Source: an uncultured Polaribacter sp. (lineage in GTDB: Bacteria; Bacteroidota; Bacteroidia; Flavobacteriales; Flavobacteriaceae). From it: 64,000 nt of DNA. Positions within the stretch are counted from its first letter, which is position 1, and every line of letters starts with the position of its first letter. The position numbers and the translations under genes are program-made. The notes below the pieces were generated by a model that searched no databases, was not told the origin of the DNA, and saw nothing but the letters and a program-made list of their open reading frames with translations. Of this stretch, positions 34,795-45,034 are shown one piece after another. The stretch spans positions 682,001-746,000 of the forward strand of contig NZ_CANMFI010000001.1 in the NCBI RefSeq assembly GCF_947497125.1, written 5' to 3'.

Positions 34795-37700
34795 CTAAAA
34801 TGTTAAGTTTAACCCAAGTGAAAATAACTTAGGTCTTGGGTATGCAGAATAATCAATACCTCTATTTAAGGCACCATTCCCATTGGTACTAACTTCTGGG
34901 TCTGGACCGGTGTAATTTGTTATTGTAACTAAATTAGTACCTGTTAATACTACACCTACATTAGAAAAGAATTTGATATCTTTAAAATTATAACGCACAC
35001 TTAAGTTTTTTAATCTTACATATGAACCATCTTCTATAAATACTGAATTTGGTACAGTAACACCTGATGGCCCGTTAAAACTTGGGTATCTTACATCATT
35101 GTGTTGATTGTTAACTGTCCATCTATTATTGTAATAATCTTGTGTGCCATTTGCACCTTGCCATCCAGAACCTATAAAGGCTTTATTTAAGTTTAAAATA
35201 TCATTTCCAACAGAACCTTGTATAAACATAGAAATATTAAATTCTCCTATTCTAAATTGATTATTCCAACCAAAGAAAAAATCTGGATTTGGATTTCCAA
35301 TAGTTTGCCTATCTTCTTGGTTAATAATACCATCTCCATTGATATCTTCAAACTTCCAAAGACCAGGAGAATTCGCAACAGGACTTCCAGTCGTAGGGTT
35401 ATTTCTAACTGTTGATGCAAAAATTTGTTGTTGTGTAATATTCCCAGAACCATCATCTACATCTTCTGTTTTAATATTGAAATTACCTCCTGCGTAATCT
35501 ACCAAATCACTAGGTTGAATTAAACCTGTAACTTTATAACCAAAAAACAAACCTAATTCTTCACCAGGATATGTTCTTGTTGCATTTATTTGAAAGAAAT
35601 TTGCAGCAATACCTGGACCATCAACAAATTCATTAGTTCCATAACTTACAAGTCTTGTTACATTCCTTGTCCAATTTAACTTACTTGTCCAAGAAAAATT
35701 TTCTTTTTTAAAAACATCGTAAGCAATATCTACTTCTATTCCTTTATTATTTATTTCTCCATCATTAATAGGTATTCTTGAAAAACCTGTTTGCAAAGGA
35801 ATTGGCAAATTATTTAAAAGATTATTTGTGATTTTTTCATAAACATCTACACTTGTTCTAAGCCTATTCCTAAAAAAGTTTGCGTTTAAACCTAAATTAA
35901 GTGTTGTACTTGTTTCCCATGTTAAATTTTGATTTGCAATCCTTGCAGGAAAAGTAGCTGTATATAAATTATTATCTGTTAAACCAATATTACCTATATT
36001 ATAAAGATCTAAAGTCGAGTATGGCCCAACACCTCTAGAACTACCAACTTGTCCATAAGAAACTCTAAATTTTAATAATGAAATGTCTCTAATATCTCTA
36101 ATAAACTTTTCTTTATGCATGTCCCAAGAAAGAGCGGCTGATGGAAAAAATCCCCAAGGTTCTCCTGCACTAAATTTAGAATCTCCATCATATCTTCCTG
36201 TTGTTGTTAAAGTATATTTATCATCAAAAGTATAGTTTAATCGGTACAATAGAGATTTGATGTAATTATTAGTTCTTACAGAATTAAAATTTTGTGCTGT
36301 ACTTGCCAATTGAATCGCGTCTATACCCAAATCATCAAAAGTAAAATCTGTATATAATTCTGACTTTCTGTAAGCATTTATATCTGTATAACTTGCTCCA
36401 ACAGTTGCATTTATTTTATGCTTATTAACTCTCTTATTGAAATTTAAAAAAGATTCTGCAGTAAATCTATTGGTTTCTGCCTCAGCTAAAAATAATCTTC
36501 CATTAAAATTAGCTCCTACTACTGTTTTTTTATTATTAAAAACTTGGTTTGTATTTAAACCTGCATTGTATCCAATTCTATTTGTCCATTTTAATTCTGG
36601 TGTAAAAGAATAAACACCAGTTGAAGAGAAAATTACTCTTTTGGTTTTTTGTACATTATCTGATTGTGTTGCCTCAATTGCAGGGTTTGTAATAATTTCA
36701 TCATTTACTCCTATTTGGTTATAATCTCCAGTATCTGAATCTAATAAAGGGATAAAAGGGTTTATCCTCATTGCACTAAATACAACACCAGACAAACCGG
36801 TTCTTGCACTTGTTTGTACTCTTTGATTTCTAGAATAATTTAACTGTATGTTAGAGTTTAATTTAAATTTATCTCCGATTTTTAATTTAGAATTATACCT
36901 TAAATTTACTCTTTGAAATTTAGAGTTTAAGATATTTCCTTCATTCTCATTATAATTTAATGATAGTAATTGTGATAGATTTTCATTACCTCCAGATACA
37001 GTCACATTTGCATTGGTAATAAGAGATTGTCTAAAAATGGCATCCATAAAATTAGTACCATCTATTGCATTTTCAGGAAGTGGTCTTCTATCATTAAGTC
37101 CGTCAAAAGGAAGTCTATTATCTGCTAATAATTCTTCAAATGAAGTTTGTGGATTTTGTAATGTTACAATATCATTTCTAAATTGTGCATATTGTCCTCC
37201 TACCATTAAACTATAAGGAACTCCGACATCTGAAATTGAAGCTCTTAAATTAGCAGTAATTTTAACATTACCTATTTTTGCTTCTTTAGTTGTAATCAAT
37301 ACCACACCATTTCCTGCTCTTGCCCCATAAATTGCAGTTGCAGAGGCATCTTTTAACACTTCTATACTTTGTATATCATCAGGATTTAAAGAAGCTAACG
37401 GATTTGTATTGGTAAAATATTGATCTCCTTGCGCTTGTATATTGTCTTCTAGGGGTATACCATTTAAAACATATAGTGGCTGAGTACTACCTGTAAGACT
37501 ATTTATACCTCTAATTTGTATAGAAATTCCTGCCCCTGGCTCACCAGAATCAGAACTCACTAAAACCCCAGAAGCTTGTCCCTGTAATGTTTCACTAATA
37601 TTTGTATATACTTGATCTTCTAAATCTTTTGCTTTAATAGAACTAACAGCTCCTGTAACATCTTTTCTCTTTTTTTCGCCATAACCAACAATAACGATCT

Positions 37701-38040
37701 CTTCAAGAGTCTCAGATTCTTGTGTTAATTTTGCATTTAAAGTTGTTGTAGAACCAATTGACTTTTCTATATTTTTATATCCTAAATATGAAAATATTAA
37801 AACTTTACTTTGATTATCAAGTAGTTTTAATTCGTAATTTCCATCAAAATCTGTTGACGTCCCGTTCTTGGTTCCTTTTTGTAAAACAAAAGCTCCTGGT
37901 AAAACATCTCCCTCTACAGATGTAATTTTACCTGTTATTGTTATTGTTTGAGCTTGGAATAGTAATGAAATACTAAAAAAAACAAAAAACATTGTTCGTT
38001 TTAAAATACCATTAAAATAATAATTATTCTTATTTTTCAT
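34795..38040 (-). CDS. SusC/RagA family TonB-dependent outer-membrane transporter
   Basis: 1081 residues. A signal peptide (ending FQAQ) is followed by a carboxypeptidase-regulatory-like domain (about 30-105), a TonB-box/plug beginning EEIVIVGYGEKKRKDVTGAV, and a beta-barrel ending in LGLNLTF. There is no N-terminal STN domain, so it does not signal through an anti-sigma factor. It imports oligosaccharides together with the SusD protein encoded downstream. First gene of a five-gene operon led by the PUL control element at 38072-38116. Confidence 0.96.
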   Translation of the reverse strand: MKNKNNYYFNGILKRTMFFVFFSISLLFQAQTITITGKITSVEGDVLPGAFVLQKGTKNGTSTDFDGNYELKLLDNQSKVLIFSYLGYKNIEKSIGSTTTLNAKLTQESETLEEIVIVGYGEKKRKDVTGAVSSIKAKDLEDQVYTNISETLQGQASGVLVSSDSGEPGAGISIQIRGINSLTGSTQPLYVLNGIPLEDNIQAQGDQYFTNTNPLASLNPDDIQSIEVLKDASATAIYGARAGNGVVLITTKEAKIGNVKITANLRASISDVGVPYSLMVGGQYAQFRNDIVTLQNPQTSFEELLADNRLPFDGLNDRRPLPENAIDGTNFMDAIFRQSLITNANVTVSGGNENLSQLLSLNYNENEGNILNSKFQRVNLRYNSKLKIGDKFKLNSNIQLNYSRNQRVQTSARTGLSGVVFSAMRINPFIPLLDSDTGDYNQIGVNDEIITNPAIEATQSDNVQKTKRVIFSSTGVYSFTPELKWTNRIGYNAGLNTNQVFNNKKTVVGANFNGRLFLAEAETNRFTAESFLNFNKRVNKHKINATVGASYTDINAYRKSELYTDFTFDDLGIDAIQLASTAQNFNSVRTNNYIKSLLYRLNYTFDDKYTLTTTGRYDGDSKFSAGEPWGFFPSAALSWDMHKEKFIRDIRDISLLKFRVSYGQVGSSRGVGPYSTLDLYNIGNIGLTDNNLYTATFPARIANQNLTWETSTTLNLGLNANFFRNRLRTSVDVYEKITNNLLNNLPIPLQTGFSRIPINDGEINNKGIEVDIAYDVFKKENFSWTSKLNWTRNVTRLVSYGTNEFVDGPGIAANFFQINATRTYPGEELGLFFGYKVTGLIQPSDLVDYAGGNFNIKTEDVDDGSGNITQQQIFASTVRNNPTTGSPVANSPGLWKFEDINGDGIINQEDRQTIGNPNPDFFFGWNNQFRIGEFNISMFIQGSVGNDILNLNKAFIGSGWQGANGTQDYYNNRWTVNNQHNDVRYPSFNGPSGVTVPNSVFIEDGSYVRLKNLSVRYNFKDIKFFSNVGVVLTGTNLVTITNYTGPDPEVSTNGNGALNRGIDYSAYPRPKLFSLGLNLTF

Positions 38041-38071
38041 AATTAAACTATTGTTGGTTTATAGATTACAC

Positions 38072-38116
38072 CAATATTAAATACAAATATAATTTTTGGC
38101 ATCCTGCTCTTGCAGG
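38072..38116 (-). promoter_or_regulatory. PUL control element 3 (for the SusC/SusD operon)
   Basis: Gene orientation: CCTGCAAGAGCAGGAT, 21 bp, TAATATTG. A perfect TATATTTG (38091-38084) also lies closer to the element, so the exact -7 box is uncertain here. Confidence 0.55.
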
Positions 38117-38132
38117 TAATTGTTGTTATTAT

Positions 38133-40910
38133 TTATTTTTTTAAAGGAGCATTAATATTATACTTACCAGAACCAACTTTAATAACAGTCTCATAACTTG
38201 TCTTAGAAATAATTGTTATTCTTTTCTTATTCGCCAAAAATTGCTCGTTTATTTTAATTTTATTAAATTCTTCTGTTGGAATATGAATATTGGCAGTTGT
38301 ATTAATTGGTATTTCTACTATCATATTAAAATGATTCCTTTTAATTCTCCAATTTGATGTTATTTTTCCATTAATGGTTTTTGTACTTCCATTAATAAAT
38401 TTCATTTCATCTAAAATAGCAGGTTTTATGATTATGTTTCTATAACCATTTGTTTGAGTATCAATACCAGCTGCATATTGAAACATCCACTCTGCTACAG
38501 AACCAAATGCATAATGACTAAAAGAATTCATGGCTGCATTTAAGTTAGCATTTTTAGAATTATCCTTTGTAAAACTGTCCCAACGTTCCCAAATAGATGT
38601 ACTGCCGTTTTCTATAGAAAAACCCCAACTTGGATATGCTTTCTGCTGAAATAACTTGTATGAAACGTCGTGAAAACCATATTTTGACAGGGCTAACATT
38701 ACATGTTTTGTTCCTAAAAAACCTGTAGCAAATTTATACCCATTATTTTTAATTTTTTCTACCAATCGGTTTGCTCCTTTTTGTGCTAAATCTTCCGGAT
38801 ACAAGTTAAAATACAACGCTAAAGCATAACTGGTCATAGAATCTTCTGTAGTTTTACCATCAGAAGTAATATATTTAGCAGCGAACTGTACTTGTATATT
38901 TTTAAAGTCTATCGCATACTTTTCATAATCTTTTGTTTTTCCTAATTCATTTGCCATTTCTGACATTAATTTAGCTGCATATCCATAATAAGCCGAAGCA
39001 ATAAAATCATTACTTGTTTTTTCATTAACAGAAAGCCAGTCTCCCCAATTTTTTCCTTCACCAGGTCGTAAATAGTTAATACTCGCTTTTTCTTGAAAAT
39101 CCATAAATTTTTGCATTCCATCATACATATAAGCTACAATTCTTGTGTCATTATAGACTTTCATCATTGTGTATGGTATAATAATACCTGCTTCCATCCA
39201 AGCTGGCGAATACTGACCAGGTCTAGAAAAAGGAAATGGTGCAAAGTTAGGATATGCGCCATACCAGCGTTGTGCATCATCTAAATCTATTGCAAATTTT
39301 GTAAAAAATGAAGCAACATCTGAATTATAGGTGGCAGACTTTGCAAAAACTTGTGCATCTCCTGTCCAACCTAAACGCTCGTCTCTTTGAGGACAATCTG
39401 TAGGAACATCTAAAAAATTAGCTGCTTGAGTGGTTTTTATATTATCAAATAATTTATTGTTCATTGGGTTAGATGAACTAAAATTACTACCATTTGTATT
39501 TATAGAGCTTAATTGAATACCTGTAATGGTTTCTAGACTTGGTTCTTCTGTTAAACCTGTAACCTCTACAAACTGAAAACCATGATATGTAAAACGAGGT
39601 TCCCAAACTTCTTCTCCTTTTCCATTTAAAATATAGGTATCTGTAGCTCTAGCCCTTCTTAGATTTTCTGTTAAAAGTGTTCCATCATTTTTAAGAATTT
39701 CGCCAAAACGTAGGGTAATTTTTGTTCCTGATTTTCCTTTAGTTTTTAATTTTACAACCCCCGCAATGTTTTTTCCTAAATCAAAAATATAGGTCCCTTT
39801 TTGGGGCTCTGTAATATTAATAGGCGTAATTGTTTCTTGGTTTTTTACTGCAGTTGTTGGTGATGCCATTAGCTTACCATTTGGTAAAGTGTAACGCTTT
39901 GGTTTACTCCAATTGCGATCATCAAAACCTGCTTTATCCCAATTTTTATGCTCTAAACGGGCATCATATGTTTCGCCCATAATAATATCTGCCTCTAAAA
40001 TTGGGCCTTGGTTTGCTTTCCAAGTTTTTTCATTAGAAGCAATAATTTCTGATGTACCATCTTCATATTCAATTTTTATTTGCCCCATAAAAGAAGGGTT
40101 TACTCCATAAAACTCTCTAACTTTGTCTAAACGCACTAAAAGGGCATAACCAACATAACCTGCATACCAACCATCAGCTAAAATTGCACCTACAACATTT
40201 TCTCCTTCTTGCAATTGATCGGTAATATCAAAAGTTTGATAATACAAACGCTTGTTATAATCTGTCCAGCCAGGTAAAAGATAATCGTTACCAACCTTAT
40301 TACCGTTCAAACGTAACTCATACAACCCTAAAGCTGTTGCATAAGCTGTTGCTCTTTTTATCTTTTTATTTATTTTAAAAGAATAACGCAAGTATCTTGC
40401 AGGTGGTAAATACAGCTCGTTATATTTATCTTTTTTATTATATCCTACATTATGACCGATATACTGAGCCTTCCAATCTATAAAATCTAAATTACCCATA
40501 GACCATGAGGCAATTTTACTTGTAGATGAAATATCATTTTCATCCCAAACGGTTACCTTCCAAAAGTATTTTTTTCCTGAAACCAATTCTTGTCCAACAT
40601 ATTCTATTTGATTTGTAGCATTAGAATTAATTTTACCACTATCCCAAATTGTCTCTGTACTTGAAAAAGATTTATGATTACCTACTACTATTTGATATGC
40701 TGATTGATATCTATCAAATCCATCCCCTTTTAAAACCCAGCTGAACCTTGGCGACTTTACATCGATCCCTTCTGGATTCTCTAAATACTCTGTTCTTAAT
40801 TGATGAATCTCTAAAGGTGATATGTTATTATATTCAGTACCAAAAACACTAAAGGTTACCAACAATAATAAAAGCAATAGATCTCTTTTTTTCTTTAGTA
40901 CTACATTCAT
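38133..40910 (-). CDS. GH78 alpha-L-rhamnosidase
   Basis: 925 residues with a signal peptide (ending VFGTE). It shows the multi-domain GH78 layout: an N-terminal fibronectin-like domain (about 30-155, RTEYLENPEGIDVKSPRFSW), rhamnosidase_N beta-sandwich (about 165-345), concanavalin-like domain, then the six-hairpin catalytic barrel with DVPTDCPQRDERLGWTGD around residues 500-515 carrying the catalytic acid, and a C-terminal beta domain with IIIKPAI. It should cleave terminal alpha-L-rhamnose. It has its own promoter with the PUL element. This is the strongest clue that the target glycan contains rhamnose. Confidence 0.94.
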   Translation of the reverse strand: MNVVLKKKRDLLLLLLLVTFSVFGTEYNNISPLEIHQLRTEYLENPEGIDVKSPRFSWVLKGDGFDRYQSAYQIVVGNHKSFSSTETIWDSGKINSNATNQIEYVGQELVSGKKYFWKVTVWDENDISSTSKIASWSMGNLDFIDWKAQYIGHNVGYNKKDKYNELYLPPARYLRYSFKINKKIKRATAYATALGLYELRLNGNKVGNDYLLPGWTDYNKRLYYQTFDITDQLQEGENVVGAILADGWYAGYVGYALLVRLDKVREFYGVNPSFMGQIKIEYEDGTSEIIASNEKTWKANQGPILEADIIMGETYDARLEHKNWDKAGFDDRNWSKPKRYTLPNGKLMASPTTAVKNQETITPINITEPQKGTYIFDLGKNIAGVVKLKTKGKSGTKITLRFGEILKNDGTLLTENLRRARATDTYILNGKGEEVWEPRFTYHGFQFVEVTGLTEEPSLETITGIQLSSINTNGSNFSSSNPMNNKLFDNIKTTQAANFLDVPTDCPQRDERLGWTGDAQVFAKSATYNSDVASFFTKFAIDLDDAQRWYGAYPNFAPFPFSRPGQYSPAWMEAGIIIPYTMMKVYNDTRIVAYMYDGMQKFMDFQEKASINYLRPGEGKNWGDWLSVNEKTSNDFIASAYYGYAAKLMSEMANELGKTKDYEKYAIDFKNIQVQFAAKYITSDGKTTEDSMTSYALALYFNLYPEDLAQKGANRLVEKIKNNGYKFATGFLGTKHVMLALSKYGFHDVSYKLFQQKAYPSWGFSIENGSTSIWERWDSFTKDNSKNANLNAAMNSFSHYAFGSVAEWMFQYAAGIDTQTNGYRNIIIKPAILDEMKFINGSTKTINGKITSNWRIKRNHFNMIVEIPINTTANIHIPTEEFNKIKINEQFLANKKRITIISKTSYETVIKVGSGKYNINAPLKK

Positions 40911-40956
40911 CGTTTAATTATTTAAAAATTGTTATTTAGTTTTAAGCGCTAAGTAG

Positions 40957-41001
40957 CAATAATAGCTAGAACTATTAAATTTGCTATCCTGTACTATCAT
41001 T
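40957..41001 (-). promoter_or_regulatory. PUL control element 4 (for the GH78 gene)
   Basis: Gene orientation: AATGATAGTACAGGAT, 21 bp, TATTATTG. Ends 46 bp before the ATG. Confidence 0.6.
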
Positions 41002-41048
41002 TTTTTTGATTCAAAATAAAAAAAATATAATTTAAATTTTAAAGCAAT

Positions 41049-41083
41049 AAAAAAGAGCGCTTTAAATGAAGCACTCTTTTTTT
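41049..41083 (-). terminator. Terminator after the triple-repeat T9SS protein gene
   Basis: AAAAGAGCGCTT pairs with AAGCACTCTTTT (one mismatch), giving a T run on the minus strand, about 40 bp after the stop at 41122. Confidence 0.7.
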
Positions 41084-41121
41084 ACTTTTTAAAAATAAAT
41101 TAAATATGAATCGTTTATTTT

Positions 41122-43290
41122 TTAATTAATTATAATTTTAAAACTTTTAAAGCTGTTTTTATTTTTTACACTAACAATATAAATACCTGCATTTAAATTA
41201 TTTGTAGAAATTCCCTGAGAAACACCTCCTAAAACTTCCTTAGAGTAAATTTGTTTTCCTGTAATATCAATTACAGAAATATTAATCTTATCAGTATTTG
41301 TAAACCTTTCTAAATTTACAAACACCTTTTCTCCTTGACTAACTGGATTAGGATACATATAAGCCGCATCTAAAGAAAGTTGATTTTCTACTGAAGCAGT
41401 ACTATCTTGCTTTGTAAATCTAATGTAATCAAAAGAAACAACCCCTTCAGATCCATCTGCATTTGGGTCAAGTCTAATATCTGTAAAGTTATTAGTAACT
41501 GACCAGTTTGGCACGGTTGCAGGTAAATTAACAACAATAGTTTCAAATTCTGTACTATTTGGAGTCATGTTAAACTGTGCTGCTCTGGTTCCTCCACCTT
41601 CAATAAAAAATATAATGGTTCCATTATCACTAGCAGTTTCATTTTTCACTCTTACTGTTAAAAATCTAGCACCAGCAGCACTAAAAGTTTGTGCCGTTGT
41701 ATTTCTAACATTAGGATCAGCTCCACCTGTAGTAGTAACTTCTAAATAACCATCGCTATTCCATGCAGTTGTACAATTTTTTAGATCCTTATTCCAGCCA
41801 TCTACATCGTTACCAAATTCAAATGCAAGAATAGTATTTGGTGCTTGTGTTATTGTTATTGTTGTTGAATCACTAACATCACTACCATCTATACTTGTTG
41901 CAGTTACTTTAACAGTACCAGCTATTTTAGGAACTAAAACTCCGTCTGAGTTTATTGTTGCAATATTTGTATCATCTACTGAATAACTTAACGTTTTATA
42001 ACTAGCATCACTTGGTAAAATAGTTGCTTCTATTTGCGCTATTTCATTGGTTGTTATTGTTGTTGGACCAACAATTGAAACAGATGTTGCTAATACAGTG
42101 TTTGTAGGAGCGCCAAGTAATTTCACATAATCATAAGAAACAATACCTGCAGCACCACTATTATTAGGATCTAGCCTAACATCTGTAATAGTTAAGTTGT
42201 TTGCAAATTTATTAACAGTTGATAAATCGATTACGATAGTTTCAAAATCGGCACTATTAGCAGTCATTGGTACTGGCACATTAATAGTACCAACACTCGT
42301 AAATAAAAACACTCCACCAGTAGTATCTGCAGTTCCATTTTTTACTCTTAACTCTATAAAATTAAAATTACTGGCATTAAACTCAACTTTTGGATTTCTG
42401 TAAAAAAATGGGTCATTCTCACCATTTGTAGTAACTTCTAAATACCCAGAGTTCCATGTTGCAGAACATCTTGTAAGAGTTCTATTCCAGTCTTCATCAT
42501 CTGTATCAAACTCCCAACTATAAATAGTATTTGCTCCTTGGGTTATTGTCAACTGTGTAGAATCACTTACATTAGAACCATCTGTAGTTGTTGCTGTTAC
42601 TGTAACTGTACCCGTTGTTTTTGGCACTAAAAGACCCGAAGCATTAATTCTAGCAATATTATCGTCATCAACAGTATATTCCACTTCATTAAAGGTCGAA
42701 TTACTTGGGGTAATTGTTGATGTAAATCTAGCTATCCCATTTGTATTTATTGTGGTTGGCCCATCAACTGAAATAGAAGTTGCTAATATTGGATTTGTAG
42801 GAGCTTCTAAAAATCTTATGAAATCAAAAGAAATAGTACCTTCAGCACCGCCGTTGTTAGGATCTATTCTAACATCATCTATCTGTAAATTATTTGTGTA
42901 ATTTGTAACTGTTGATAGATCTACAACTAAGGTTTCAAAAGCAGAACTATTTGCTGTAGAAGTAAACGGAATGGTAATGTTTGTATCATTTGTTCTTATT
43001 AGTATAATAGTTCCACCAGCATTTGGTGTTCCGTTTTTTATACCTAACTCTAAAAAGTTAACATTTGCAGTATTCATCTCAACAGGAGTAATGTTAAAAA
43101 AGTAAGGATCAACTTCTCCTATTGTTGTAACATCTAAATAACCTTCTGGATTCCATACAGTTGTGCATTTTTGGGGGTTTTTATTCCAACCTTCGTCAGT
43201 AGAATCAAACTCCCAACCTTTAATTGTTTGACCATTTAAAACTTGCATTCCTATGGAAAGTAAATAAAAAGTAAAAAGTAATTTTTTCAT
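41122..43290 (-). CDS. Secreted triple-repeat binding protein: beta-sandwich + Big2 modules, T9SS type A
   Basis: 722 residues with a signal peptide (ending NGQ). Two full repeats of ~225 residues and one partial repeat follow. Each begins with a ~140-residue CBM-like beta-sandwich (WEFDSTDEGWN ... DDVRIDPNNGG ... FIRFL); the first two are followed by a Big2-type Ig domain (VDDDNIARINASGLLVPKTTGTV). A T9SS type A domain ends the protein (about 640-722, YPNPVSQGEKVFV). No catalytic domain was found, so it is probably a surface glycan-binding or substrate-capturing protein. The beta-sandwich resembles the modules near the C-terminus of the CEMIP-like protein at 52260. Own promoter with the PUL element. 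Confidence 0.82.
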   Translation of the reverse strand: MKKLLFTFYLLSIGMQVLNGQTIKGWEFDSTDEGWNKNPQKCTTVWNPEGYLDVTTIGEVDPYFFNITPVEMNTANVNFLELGIKNGTPNAGGTIILIRTNDTNITIPFTSTANSSAFETLVVDLSTVTNYTNNLQIDDVRIDPNNGGAEGTISFDFIRFLEAPTNPILATSISVDGPTTINTNGIARFTSTITPSNSTFNEVEYTVDDDNIARINASGLLVPKTTGTVTVTATTTDGSNVSDSTQLTITQGANTIYSWEFDTDDEDWNRTLTRCSATWNSGYLEVTTNGENDPFFYRNPKVEFNASNFNFIELRVKNGTADTTGGVFLFTSVGTINVPVPMTANSADFETIVIDLSTVNKFANNLTITDVRLDPNNSGAAGIVSYDYVKLLGAPTNTVLATSVSIVGPTTITTNEIAQIEATILPSDASYKTLSYSVDDTNIATINSDGVLVPKIAGTVKVTATSIDGSDVSDSTTITITQAPNTILAFEFGNDVDGWNKDLKNCTTAWNSDGYLEVTTTGGADPNVRNTTAQTFSAAGARFLTVRVKNETASDNGTIIFFIEGGGTRAAQFNMTPNSTEFETIVVNLPATVPNWSVTNNFTDIRLDPNADGSEGVVSFDYIRFTKQDSTASVENQLSLDAAYMYPNPVSQGEKVFVNLERFTNTDKINISVIDITGKQIYSKEVLGGVSQGISTNNLNAGIYIVSVKNKNSFKSFKIIIN

Positions 43291-43311
43291 AATATATATT
43301 TTTTAGTTATG

Positions 43312-43356
43312 CAATTTTATTTTAATAATTTACAAGAACTATCCTGTACTATCAGT
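43312..43356 (-). promoter_or_regulatory. PUL control element 5 (for the triple-repeat protein gene)
   Basis: Gene orientation: ACTGATAGTACAGGAT, 21 bp, TAAAATTG. Ends 21 bp before the ATG. The ATAGTACAGGATAG core is identical to element 4. Confidence 0.6.
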
Positions 43357-43418
43357 TATTTATGTTCTTTATGACCTAAAAATTATAACATAAATAATAA
43401 AAAATTCAAACTAATTTA

Positions 43419-44900
43419 TCAACTCTTTAACGGTAATCTAGTTTTAATTTTAACAGGATTATTTTCAATATCACCTGTTTCTTTTCTCCATTTATTTAAA
43501 GCTGTTCTTAATTCTATTTTTTTTGCTTTATAAGCTGGGTTATTGGCTAAATTTTTTAATTGAGATTGATCATTTTGCATGTCATATAATTCAACACCCG
43601 GCCTTCCTTTTTCAAGAGTTTTTAAAAGATTGTATTGCATTGGGTGTGTTTCTTTTGCTTTCACAGTTGCTTCATAACTCCTATTACTCCAACCTTTGTA
43701 CTCTCTTAAATCTGCAGGTAATAAATAGGATTTGTTAGGCATTAAGTTTCTAATTAAGTAAAATCGCCCATCAAACACAACTCTACTTGGGTAGTGCTCT
43801 CTTTTATCAGGGCCATGAGAATTGTGCTCTGCAAAAATGTATTTCCTATCTGTTACAGTATCTTGTTTACCTGTTATTATTGGTAAAATAGACTTCCCTT
43901 GAACAGTTTCTGGTATTGGTAAACTTAAAAAGCTTAAGATTGTTGGCATAATATCTACATGAGAAATCAAGGCTTTTGAGACTTGACTCTTAGAAATATT
44001 TGGACCAACAACGGCATAAGGCACATGCAAGCCTTCTGCGTATGCAGATGCTTTTGCTCTATGATATGGCTGCCCCTGGTCTGAAGTAAAAATAATTAAG
44101 GTATTTTCAAACTCTCCTTTTCTTTTTAATGTTTCTATAATTGCTCCCGCACAAGCATCTGCTAGCTGCACACAACCATAATACTTACTTAAATCTTCTC
44201 TCATTAGAGGAGTGTCTGGCAAATAATCTGGCACTACAATATTATTTACATCAGGCATGTATTCTGGAAACTTTTTCATGTGTGCGTCAAAATTTCGATG
44301 AGGAGGCGAAATATTTGCCTGAAAAAAGAATGGCTTATCCCCAGAAGCATCAATAAACTCAGCTATAACTTTCTTATACTTTTCCGGATCGTTGTGCACA
44401 GAATTTCTATCAGAATATGGAAATTTCCAAGGCGGACTCATATGAAATTTTTGAGTAATTGCCGTAAAAAAACCATTTTCTTGTAAAATCTCTGGTAATG
44501 TATTTATGTACTCATGCACACCAACTTTATCAACCCTTTTTGCCTCTCTACTAAAAGCTTCATCGTTATCACTTAAACTTGGTGTTATTGTATTTCTCCA
44601 ATGCCCGTTTGCATGAGGAAACATACCCGTATTTATAGAGCTTCTACTAGGCGAACAAGAAGGCACAGAAGCATAAGCATTTGTAAAACGAACTCCTTGT
44701 TTTGAAAAACTATCAAAATTTGGAGTCTTAATACCCTTCATACCGTCTATAGAAGTATCATAACCTTGATCATCCATCAAAATTAAAACTACGTTTAAAG
44801 GTTTTTTATTATTGTTTTTTTTTAACTTAACTTCCTTAGGAAGACTGCAATTAAAAAAAAGAAATCCGAAAAATAACAATACATAAACGTGTGATTTCAT
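43419..44900 (-). CDS. S1 family sulfatase (lipoprotein), CSPSR type, heparan N-sulfatase-like
   Basis: 493 residues with a lipoprotein signal (Cys18 in FLFFNCSLP). It has NVVLILMDDQGYD, canonical formylglycine site Cys82 in CSPSRSSINTG, and FTSDQGQPYHRAK, a pattern seen in sulfamidase-like S1 sulfatases. A C-terminal VELYDMQNDQSQLKNLANNP block is typical of the fold. It would remove sulfate from the PUL glycan; sulfamidase similarity does not prove an N-sulfate substrate. Monocistronic and divergent from the sulfatase at 45035, sharing a symmetric control element. Confidence 0.92.
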   Translation of the reverse strand: MKSHVYVLLFFGFLFFNCSLPKEVKLKKNNNKKPLNVVLILMDDQGYDTSIDGMKGIKTPNFDSFSKQGVRFTNAYASVPSCSPSRSSINTGMFPHANGHWRNTITPSLSDNDEAFSREAKRVDKVGVHEYINTLPEILQENGFFTAITQKFHMSPPWKFPYSDRNSVHNDPEKYKKVIAEFIDASGDKPFFFQANISPPHRNFDAHMKKFPEYMPDVNNIVVPDYLPDTPLMREDLSKYYGCVQLADACAGAIIETLKRKGEFENTLIIFTSDQGQPYHRAKASAYAEGLHVPYAVVGPNISKSQVSKALISHVDIMPTILSFLSLPIPETVQGKSILPIITGKQDTVTDRKYIFAEHNSHGPDKREHYPSRVVFDGRFYLIRNLMPNKSYLLPADLREYKGWSNRSYEATVKAKETHPMQYNLLKTLEKGRPGVELYDMQNDQSQLKNLANNPAYKAKKIELRTALNKWRKETGDIENNPVKIKTRLPLKS

Positions 44901-44927
44901 AAAATATAAGTTTTTATTTTTTTTTTA

Positions 44928-44972
44928 TAAAACTACTCTAAAAAAAACCAATCGGCATCCTGCACTAACAGG
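44928..44972 (-). promoter_or_regulatory. PUL control element 6 (left half of the divergent operator)
   Basis: Gene orientation: CCTGTTAGTGCAGGAT, 21 bp, TAGTTTTA. It overlaps element 7 head-on: CATCCTGCACTAAC and GTTAGAGCAGGATG form a 30-bp inverted repeat with one mismatch and a 2-bp centre. Confidence 0.65.
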
Positions 44973-45013
44973 TTAGAGCAGGATGTTTTCAATAGAAATT
45001 AATACAATTTTTG
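44969..45013 (+). promoter_or_regulatory. PUL control element 7 (right half of the divergent operator)
   Basis: CAGGTTAGAGCAGGAT, 21 bp, AATTTTTG. Ends 21 bp before the ATG at 45035. Confidence 0.65.
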
Positions 45014-45034
45014 AATGACTAAAAAGATTCAATA

